Source: Rhodospirillales bacterium
Lineage (GTDB): Bacteria > Pseudomonadota > Alphaproteobacteria > Rhodospirillales > Casp-alpha2
Assembly (NCBI GenBank): GCA_021775275.1
Contig: JAJFIE010000217.1
Span: 1 to 5,287, forward strand
Direction of reading: 5' to 3'
Length of the DNA stretch: 5,287 bases
In this document: piece after piece, positions 1 to 5,287 of the stretch
Numbering within the stretch: position 1 is the stretch's first letter
How the letters are laid out: every line of letters starts with the position of its first letter
The notes under the pieces: generated by a model
What the model was told of the DNA's origin: nothing
The model's database searches: none
The model's input: only the letters and a program-made list of their open reading frames with translations
Made by a program: the position numbers and the translations under genes

Positions 1-1354
1 GCTGGTCTTTCAGATCGGTTAAGGCAGTGGCTTCATCGGTTGTTGGTTGCCGGTACTGTTTTTGCGGACGGACGAAATCCTGGTAATAACGGATGGCGTA
101 TTCCACCAGCTTATCGAGGATCGGCGCATTGTTAGCCGCCACGCCCGGACGATAGCGGCTGATAAAGTGCCACAGAACGGCCTTGTCTTCCGAATGGCAG
201 ACACTGGCCAGATTGAGCAGGATATTGAAGCTCAGATGCGCTTCCTCGTGAGGTGGTTCTGCTCGATGAATGTGCCACACAGGATTTTCGAGTTGCTTGT
301 CCGCTTCCTGTTCCGGGAATTTTTCCAGATGGCTCAGATACTCATCCACGGCTTTCGGGATTACATCAAAATACAGCCGTTTCGCCGTCTTGGGCTTCTG
401 GTACATGAACAAGCTCAGGCTTTCCGGCGGCGCGTAGCGCAGCCATTCCTCGACAGCCAGACCATTACCCTTGGATTTTGAAATTTTTTCGCCGTTATCA
501 TCGAGAAATAACTCATAGGACAGCGAAGCCGGTGGCGCTGATCCAAGCACACGGCAGATTTTTCCCGACAGCTTTACCGAGTCGATCAGATCCTTGCCTG
601 ACATTTCGTAATCGACATCAAGGGCGGCCCAGCGCATGGCCCAGTCGGGTTTCCACTGGAGCTTACAATACCCGCCGGTAACGGGAATTTCCACCCTGGA
701 ACCGTCAACATCTTCATAGACGATGGTACCGGCGCCCACGTTCTGCTCAAGGACAGGGACTTGCAGAACTTTACGGGTTTTCTGACAGATGGGCAGGAAC
801 GGGCTGTAGGTCAGTTGACGCTCCTCGCGCAGACTCGGCAACATTACTTTCATGACGTCATCATAACGCGCGAGCATTTGCAGCAGGGCGTCATCAAACA
901 CGCCTGCACGATACATCTCGGTCGAGCTTTTGAACTCATACTCAAAGCCGAAGGAGTCCAGAAAGGCCATGAGCCGTGCATTATTATGGTGGCCGAAACT
1001 TTCATGAGTGCCGAAAGGATCGGGTACTTCGGTTAGTGGTTTATCCAGATGTCCGGCCAGCATTTCCTTGTTGGGGACATTGTCCGGCACTTTGCGCAGG
1101 CCGTCCATATCGTCGGAAAAGGCGAACAACCGGGTCGGGATATCGGAGAGTTGCTCAAAGGCATGACGCACCATGGAGGTCCGGGCGACTTCGCCGAAGG
1201 TGCCAATATGAGGCAGGCCCGATGGACCATACCCGGTTTCGAACAGCACATAACCTTTTTCAGGCGGGGTGTCGCCAACACGCTTTAACAGCTCACGGGC
1301 TTCGACAAAGGGCCAGGCGGAAGCGTGTTGAGCGTACCCTCTTAAGTCGGTCAT
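1..1354 (-). CDS. lysK: Class I lysyl-tRNA synthetase, C-terminus beyond window
   Basis: Cytoplasmic enzyme that charges tRNA-Lys with lysine using ATP. The minus-strand frame is open from ATG at 1354-1352 to the window edge, giving 451 residues with no stop. The Rossmann-fold class I signatures are both visible: a HIGH-type motif in [10 protein letters not shown] (about residues 43-52, with H49 and G51) and a KMSKS-type motif KISKS (290-294) followed by GN. The stretch [16 protein letters not shown] (240-255) is also typical of class I LysRS. From about residue 330 the sequence is helical, as expected for the C-terminal anticodon-binding part. The family is usually about 520-540 residues, so the last 70-90 residues probably lie outside. 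The start is supported by the conserved N-terminal region and a candidate promoter just upstream; the ribosome site is weak (GGTGAT at 1364-1359). It lies 85 bases downstream of ubiD on the same strand. Class I LysRS is found in archaea, alphaproteobacteria and spirochaetes, whereas most other bacteria use the unrelated class II enzyme. The family call is firm. Confidence 0.94.
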   Translation of the reverse strand, partial: MTDLRGYAQHASAWPFVEARELLKRVGDTPPEKGYVLFETGYGPSGLPHIGTFGEVARTSMVRHAFEQLSDIPTRLFAFSDDMDGLRKVPDNVPNKEMLAGHLDKPLTEVPDPFGTHESFGHHNNARLMAFLDSFGFEYEFKSSTEMYRAGVFDDALLQMLARYDDVMKVMLPSLREERQLTYSPFLPICQKTRKVLQVPVLEQNVGAGTIVYEDVDGSRVEIPVTGGYCKLQWKPDWAMRWAALDVDYEMSGKDLIDSVKLSGKICRVLGSAPPASLSYELFLDDNGEKISKSKGNGLAVEEWLRYAPPESLSLFMYQKPKTAKRLYFDVIPKAVDEYLSHLEKFPEQEADKQLENPVWHIHRAEPPHEEAHLSFNILLNLASVCHSEDKAVLWHFISRYRPGVAANNAPILDKLVEYAIRYYQDFVRPQKQYRQPTTDEATALTDLKDQ

Positions 1355-1391
1355 GGTTATCACCGGTGTGGTCTGGTCAATGGAGAGGCGG

Positions 1392-1420
1392 AACCTAAGG
1401 AGATGTTGCCGAAAGGTCAA
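1392..1420 (-). promoter_or_regulatory. Candidate sigma-70-type promoter for lysK
   Basis: Reading the minus strand, TTGACC (1420-1415) matches the -35 consensus at five of six bases. It is followed after exactly 17 bases by TAGGTT (1397-1392), a -10-like hexamer. A start of transcription near 1385 would leave a leader of about 30 bases before the lysK ATG. The position in the short ubiD-lysK gap suggests that lysK can be expressed independently of ubiD. No convincing terminator follows the ubiD stop, so readthrough from ubiD remains possible. The call rests on pattern alone. Confidence 0.5.
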
Positions 1421-1439
1421 CGGCGCATAACGTAGTGGA

Positions 1440-2963
1440 TTATTTCCAGACTGACTTGCCACCGCCAGGAATGCCGTAGCGTTCCCACTTATTCGTGACT
1501 TCCTGGATGATGTCGTCGGTCATCCGGATTTTACGGCCCCATTCCCGTTTGGTTTCCGGTTCCATCTTGATTGTCGCATCGATACCCATTTTTGATCCGA
1601 GCCCGGACTCCGGCGAGGCGAAATCCAGATAGTCGATAGGCGTGTTTTCGATCATGGTAACGTCCCGCGCCGGATCCACGTTGGTGGAAATCGCCCACAT
1701 GACGTCTTTCCAGTCCCGCGCATTGATATCGTCATCCACCACAATGACGAACTTGGTGTACATGAACTGGCGCAGATACGACCACACGCCCAGCATGATG
1801 CGTTTGGCGTGACCGGCATAGGCCTTCTTCATGGACACTACGGCGACCCGGTAGGAGCACGCTTCCGGTGGCAGCCAGAAATCCACAACTTCGGGAAATT
1901 GCTGGGTGAACATGGGAATGAACACATCATTCAGCGCCTCGCCCAGGACGCTCGGCTCATCTGGCGGACGCCCCGTATAGGTGGATAGGTAAATGGGATC
2001 GCGTCGGCGTGTGATGGCGCTGACTGTAAAGACCGGGAAGGGTTCAACGGAATTGTAGTGGCCCGTATGATCGCCGTATGGGCCTTCGTCACCATAGTCT
2101 TCAAGCGACACATGGCCTTCAATAACGATTTCCGCTTGTGCGGGAACTTTCAGAGGCACCGTTTTGCAATCTGTCAGTTCCACCTTTTCTCCGCGTAGCA
2201 GTCCCGCAAACTGATATTCCGAGAAATTATCGGGCACCGGCGTCACGGCAGCCAGAATGGTACCGGGGTCAGCACCGATGACGGCGGCGGCGGGGATCGG
2301 ATCCGGGCGCTGTTCCTTCCAGCGCGCATGGTGTTGTGCGCCGCCTCGATGTTTCAGCCACCGCATGTAGGTGGTGTTGGGACCGGTGATCTGCATGCGG
2401 TAGATGCCAAGGTTATAATCGTCGCGCTTGTCACCGTCTTTTCCATCTGCATCGGGTCCGCGTGTCACAACCAGCGGCCACGTGATCAGTGGTGCGGGCT
2501 CACCCGGCCAGCAGGTCTGGATGGGTAACTGGTTCAAATTAATATCATCCCCTGTGAGCACGATCTCTTGACAGGGGGCGGTATTGGTTGTGCGCGGCTT
2601 CATGGCCATGAGTTTCTTGAGCAACGGCAACATTTCCATGGCTTCACGCCAACCGCCAGGGGGTTCCGGTTGACGCAGAAAAGCCAGAGTCTCACCGATT
2701 TCGCGTAGTTCGTGGGCTTCACGGTTCATTCCCCAGGCGACACGCTCCACGGTACCGAAGAGATTGACCAGTACCGGCATGCCATAGCCACTACCATCCT
2801 CCCGCACAACATTCTCGAACAGGATTGCCGGCCCGCCCTCGGCGATAACACGGGTCTGGATTTCGGTCATTTCCAGAACCGGTGAAACCGGCTCACTGAC
2901 GCGCACCAGACGCCCGTCTCGTTCCAGTCGGGCGATGAAATCACGGAGAGAGGCATAGGCCAT
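1440..2963 (-). CDS. ubiD: UbiD, 3-polyprenyl-4-hydroxybenzoate decarboxylase
   Basis: Decarboxylates 3-polyprenyl-4-hydroxybenzoate to 2-polyprenylphenol in ubiquinone biosynthesis. It uses prenylated FMN (made by UbiX, not in this window) with a divalent metal and a monovalent cation. The 507-residue product is complete and close to the E. coli UbiD length (about 497). Visible signatures in order are: an N-terminal [17 protein letters not shown] segment; the cofactor-binding region with N184 and R189 in [17 protein letters not shown] at 201-208; metal-ligand candidate E282 in IEGH; and E293 and D298 in EGPYGDH. R189, E293 and D298 correspond to the Arg-Glu-acid triad of the family, and the E-x4-D spacing matches known UbiD/Fdc enzymes; Asp at the last position is the UbiD type. 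ATG is chosen because AAGGA (2978-2974) sits ten bases upstream and the N-terminus fits the family. It is transcribed divergently from the GAF/HD-GYP gene. Other UbiD-like decarboxylases are possible, but overall similarity to the ubiquinone enzyme is strong. Confidence 0.95.
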   Translation of the reverse strand: MAYASLRDFIARLERDGRLVRVSEPVSPVLEMTEIQTRVIAEGGPAILFENVVREDGSGYGMPVLVNLFGTVERVAWGMNREAHELREIGETLAFLRQPEPPGGWREAMEMLPLLKKLMAMKPRTTNTAPCQEIVLTGDDINLNQLPIQTCWPGEPAPLITWPLVVTRGPDADGKDGDKRDDYNLGIYRMQITGPNTTYMRWLKHRGGAQHHARWKEQRPDPIPAAAVIGADPGTILAAVTPVPDNFSEYQFAGLLRGEKVELTDCKTVPLKVPAQAEIVIEGHVSLEDYGDEGPYGDHTGHYNSVEPFPVFTVSAITRRRDPIYLSTYTGRPPDEPSVLGEALNDVFIPMFTQQFPEVVDFWLPPEACSYRVAVVSMKKAYAGHAKRIMLGVWSYLRQFMYTKFVIVVDDDINARDWKDVMWAISTNVDPARDVTMIENTPIDYLDFASPESGLGSKMGIDATIKMEPETKREWGRKIRMTDDIIQEVTNKWERYGIPGGGKSVWK

Positions 2964-3157
2964 ATTTTGGTGTTCCTTGGGTGAATGTTGGAATTGACAC
3001 CGTCCGACACCAAACCGTCAAGGATTTTAGGGGTTTATGTGTGATTCGGTTGTAAGGATTCCCAATCCGCGATACGGTTAAACCGGCTTGGGACACCTTA
3101 GGTTTAGTGCATGAGATGCTGTCATGAACGATATCATCGGCATGTTAGGCGGCCCTT
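2964..3157. promoter_or_regulatory. Divergent intergenic region, ubiD / HD-GYP gene
   Basis: This 194-base spacer must hold promoters for both ubiD (leftward) and the GAF/HD-GYP gene (rightward). For ubiD, the minus strand shows TTGACG (3021-3016), then 17 bases, then GTCAAT (2998-2993). The -35 is good and the -10 is poor. For the rightward gene, TTGTAA (3050-3055), 17 bases and TACGGT (3073-3078) is the best pair I see, and it is weak. The spacer also contains two GACACC copies (2996-3001 and 3005-3010), an inverted TTGAC...GTCAA pair (2994-2998 / 3017-3021) and a short dyad described separately. No tRNA, other RNA gene or terminator is recognisable. Confidence 0.4.
3075..3085. promoter_or_regulatory. 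Short perfect dyad CGGTT-A-AACCG, possible operator
   Basis: An 11-base perfect inverted repeat (five-base arms around one A) lies midway between the divergent starts. It overlaps the weak rightward -10 candidate. Its position would suit a regulator site, but so short a palindrome arises readily by chance and no known binding motif is matched. Confidence 0.2.
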
Positions 3158-5011
3158 GTGAGTTCAAGTCCCCATATGAGCAAGTGGGAAAGACCGGGTA
3201 TGAATTCTGAAGTTTCAGGTGAGAACGGCCAAATTGATCTAGGCGAGATAAATTTCCATCGCCTGATTGAGATTGGCATTGCCCTGTCGGCGGAGCGAGA
3301 TCACGACCGCCTGATGGAGCGAATTCTGCTGGAAGCAAAGGATATCTGCAATGCGGACGGCGGGACTCTTTATCTGCGGACCGATGATAACCGCCTGAAA
3401 TTTGTCATCATGCGGACAGATTCCCTTGGTATCGCCCTGGGCGGCACCACGGGCAAGGAAATCACCTTCCCGCCGCTGCCTCTGCATAATCTTGAAACCG
3501 GCGAACCCAATCACAAAAACGTAGCAACCCATGTGGCGTTGTCGGGTGAATCCATCAATATCCAGGACGCCTACGATTCCACAGAATTTGACTTCTCCGG
3601 CACCAAGAAATTTGATGAAGGAACCGGCTATCGATCCAAGTCGTTCCTCACAGTGCCGTTGAAAAATCACCAGGGTGAAATCATCGGCGTGCTGCAATTG
3701 TTGAATGCGCAGGCGCGCGACAGCGGCGACGTCATCCACTTCGATAAATCCATCCAGCCATTGGTGGAAGCCCTGTCATCACAGGCCGCCGTAGCGTTGG
3801 ACAATGCGCTGTTGCTGGAAGCGCAGAAAGCCCTGTTCCGCGCGTTCATCGATCTGATTGCGTCGGCCATTGACGCCAAATCACCCTACACCGGCGGCCA
3901 CTGTCAGCGGGTGCCGGAACTCACCATGATGATCGCTGATGCCGCCGTCAGCTCGAACGATGGCGTGTTCGCGGACTTTACCCTGACCTCGGAAGAGCGT
4001 GAGGAATTGGAAATTTCGGCGGCTTTGCATGACTGCGGCAAGGTGACGACGCCGGAATACGTGGTCGACAAGGCGACCAAGCTGGAAACCATTTATGATC
4101 GGCTGCATGAAATCCGTATGCGGTTTGAGGTGGCCAAGCGGGACGCCGAGATCGAATATCTGAAACAGGTGATTGATGGCGGCGACGCAGATGCGCTAAA
4201 GGCCGACCTGGATGAACGCCTCGTCAAACTGGATGATGATTTTGCCTTTATCGCGGAAAGTAACGTGGGCGGCGAGTTTATGGCGCCTGAGCGTGTGGAA
4301 CGGGTGAAGGAGATAGCCTCCGTGACGTGGATGCGGACTCTCGATGATCGTATCGGCCTGTCGTATGAGGAAGCCAAGCGCAAGGCGCGCACGCCCGCCC
4401 CCAGTTTGCCAGCGATGGAGCATTTGTTGGCGGACCGCGAAGATCACATTATTTATCGGGATGGCGGTGAGGGCGACACGTATGGTGACGAAAACCCCTT
4501 CGGATTTAAATTGGATGTGCCCGAGCACCGCTACAACATGGGCGAGGCCTATAATCTTTGTATCGGTCGCGGGACATTGACCGAGGAAGAGCGTTTCAAG
4601 ATCAATGATCACATCGTGCAAACCATCATTATGCTGGAAACTCTGCCGTTCCCGAAACATCTGAAACGGGTGCCAGAGTACGCTGGCGGCCATCACGAGA
4701 AGATGGATGGCACCGGTTATCCAAAGAAACTAAACCGCGATCAGATGACACTCCCTGCACGAATCATGGCTATTGCAGATATCTTTGAAGCCTTGTCCGC
4801 CGCAGACCGCCCTTATAAAGCACCCAAGAAGTTGAGCGACTGCATCAAAATCATGTCGTTCATGAAAAAGGACGCACATATCGATGGTGATTTGTTCCAG
4901 CTGTTTCTGGAATCCGGCGTTTACAAGACATATGCCGAACGTTTCTTGCAGCCGGAGCAGCTGGATGACGTGGATATTGAACCCTATCTGGAAAAACCGG
5001 CAGCGGAATGA
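3158..5011 (+). CDS. GAF sensor + HD-GYP phosphodiesterase with internal insertion
   Basis: Predicted cytoplasmic signalling enzyme hydrolysing a cyclic dinucleotide, most likely c-di-GMP; 617 residues from GTG, with no membrane segment or signal peptide. A GAF domain spans about residues 35-220 and ends in the typical TVPLKNHQGEIIGVLQLLN. The HD-GYP domain spans about 225-600. Its expected metal ligands are all present: H248 (GGHCQRV), H291-D292 with K295 (HDCGK), H485, H512-H513 (HHEKMDGTGYP, the GYP signature) and D541 (ADIFEAL, followed by RPYK). About 165 extra residues, partly charged and helical (about 306-471), lie between the HD dyad and H485. Y244 stands where trinuclear HD-GYP enzymes carry a metal-binding Glu, which suggests a two-metal site. 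Three in-frame starts exist: GTG 3158 (AGGCGG five bases upstream), ATG 3176 (no ribosome site) and ATG 3200 (GGGAAAG seven bases upstream). ATG 3200 gives 603 residues and may be the true start, since recognisable sequence begins only after it. The next gene follows 18 bases after the stop. The GAF ligand is unknown. Confidence 0.92.
   Translation: MSSSPHMSKWERPGMNSEVSGENGQIDLGEINFHRLIEIGIALSAERDHDRLMERILLEAKDICNADGGTLYLRTDDNRLKFVIMRTDSLGIALGGTTGKEITFPPLPLHNLETGEPNHKNVATHVALSGESINIQDAYDSTEFDFSGTKKFDEGTGYRSKSFLTVPLKNHQGEIIGVLQLLNAQARDSGDVIHFDKSIQPLVEALSSQAAVALDNALLLEAQKALFRAFIDLIASAIDAKSPYTGGHCQRVPELTMMIADAAVSSNDGVFADFTLTSEEREELEISAALHDCGKVTTPEYVVDKATKLETIYDRLHEIRMRFEVAKRDAEIEYLKQVIDGGDADALKADLDERLVKLDDDFAFIAESNVGGEFMAPERVERVKEIASVTWMRTLDDRIGLSYEEAKRKARTPAPSLPAMEHLLADREDHIIYRDGGEGDTYGDENPFGFKLDVPEHRYNMGEAYNLCIGRGTLTEEERFKINDHIVQTIIMLETLPFPKHLKRVPEYAGGHHEKMDGTGYPKKLNRDQMTLPARIMAIADIFEALSAADRPYKAPKKLSDCIKIMSFMKKDAHIDGDLFQLFLESGVYKTYAERFLQPEQLDDVDIEPYLEKPAAE
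3186..3192 (+). promoter_or_regulatory. Possible ribosome site for internal start ATG 3200
   Basis: GGGAAAG lies seven bases before an in-frame ATG at codon 15 of the GAF/HD-GYP frame. It competes with AGGCGG (3147-3152) before the GTG at 3158. Neither is a strong Shine-Dalgarno match, so the true start is undecided from sequence alone. Confidence 0.3.
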
Positions 5012-5029
5012 AGCTGACGGGCGCATGAG

Positions 5030-5287
5030 ATGTTGAATAATCCCCACTACCGCGCGAGCGGATACCCTTACCATATCCCCGAACGGTCCTATGTGATCAC
5101 CAATGGTAGCCATGTGGTTGTGGATCACGATGATTATCTGGAGGGTCTGGCAGATCGCCGTCCGGTCCTGGCGGTGGGGTCGAACATGTCACCGCAGCAA
5201 CTGGCGCGCAAATTCCCCGCACCCCATGGTGGCGCCATCCCGGTGACCAAAATCCGGCTGTTGCATTTTGATTCCGTCTATTCCACT
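5030..5287 (+). CDS. Conserved protein, possible GGCT-like fold, 3' end missing
   Basis: An open frame runs from ATG 5030 to the window edge: 86 codons, N-terminal part only. An in-frame TGA at 5015-5017 bounds it upstream, and ATG 5030 is the first ATG after that stop; TTG 5033 is the only close alternative. The product starts MLNNPHYRASGYPYHIPERS. The segment VLAVGSNMSPQQLARKF (about residues 47-63) resembles the YGSN loop of gamma-glutamylcyclotransferase-like proteins, but the usual Tyr is replaced by Val, and the catalytic Glu of that fold would lie beyond the window. I recognise the general pattern from uncharacterised alphaproteobacterial proteins and cannot assign a reaction. No signal peptide or membrane segment is seen in the visible part. 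The start is 18 bases after the HD-GYP stop with no terminator between, so co-transcription is likely. The ribosome site is weak. That it is a gene is well supported by the uninterrupted, protein-like frame; the fold is tentative. Confidence 0.7.
   Translation, partial: MLNNPHYRASGYPYHIPERSYVITNGSHVVVDHDDYLEGLADRRPVLAVGSNMSPQQLARKFPAPHGGAIPVTKIRLLHFDSVYST

Noticed and set aside
476..491. A/T homopolymer run within lysK that could allow frameshifting
   Set aside because: The synthetase frame continues through it, encoding the conserved KISKS motif, and the run does not fit a standard slippery heptamer in frame.
47..1398. Several plus-strand open frames across the first 1.4 kb (for example 47-481, 761-1036, 976-1398)
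   Set aside because: They are antisense to the continuous lysyl-tRNA synthetase frame, have arginine/histidine-rich low-quality translations and show no recognisable domain.
1408..1424. GCCG...CGGC inverted repeat after the ubiD stop as a terminator
   Set aside because: The stem is only four base pairs, no U-tract follows, and it overlaps the candidate lysK promoter.
3109..3118. GCATGAGATG occurs here and again at 5023-5032 near the start of the next gene
   Set aside because: A ten-base repeat pair is expected by chance in a window of this size, and the surrounding bases do not match.
3156..3172. TGTGAGTTCAAGTCCCC resembles the T-arm of a tRNA
   Set aside because: The arms flanking the loop do not pair properly (mismatches at two of the first four pairs), and no matching acceptor stem, anticodon arm or D-arm lies upstream. 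It is treated as chance.
3239..4696. Long minus-strand open frames opposite the GAF/HD-GYP gene (for example 3239-3739 and 4196-4696)
   Set aside because: They lie antisense to a clear domain-bearing gene, and their translations match no family pattern.

Overview
The window looks like an ordinary chromosomal segment of an alphaproteobacterium. The evidence is a class I (not class II) lysyl-tRNA synthetase, a ubiquinone-pathway UbiD, and a promoter in the TTGACC / TAGGTT style common in that class. Base composition is moderate, neither strongly GC-rich nor AT-rich. I cannot name a genus; a Rhodospirillales-like marine lineage is only a guess. Nothing suggests a mobile element, a phage or a CRISPR array.

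Layout. The left 1.35 kb is one long minus-strand gene, lysK, whose 3' end lies outside the window. An 85-base gap (1355-1439) carries a good candidate promoter for lysK. Upstream of it, on the same strand, is a complete ubiD (1440-2963), the prenylated-FMN-dependent decarboxylase of ubiquinone biosynthesis. A 194-base divergent intergenic region (2964-3157) separates ubiD from a plus-strand pair: a complete GAF + HD-GYP protein (3158-5011) and, 18 bases after its stop, the first 86 codons of a conserved protein of uncertain function (5030 to beyond 5287) with a GSNM motif reminiscent of the gamma-glutamylcyclotransferase fold.

How the genes relate. lysK (translation) and ubiD (respiratory quinone) are housekeeping genes that share only direction, and lysK probably has its own promoter. 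The plus-strand pair is probably one transcription unit. Its first member is a predicted cyclic-dinucleotide (probably c-di-GMP) phosphodiesterase with a sensory GAF domain. The most unusual item is in that protein: about 165 residues are inserted inside the HD-GYP catalytic domain, between the HD dyad and the next metal-binding histidine, while every expected metal ligand is kept. I found no clearly new system; this split HD-GYP domain and its uncharacterised downstream partner deserve the closest look.
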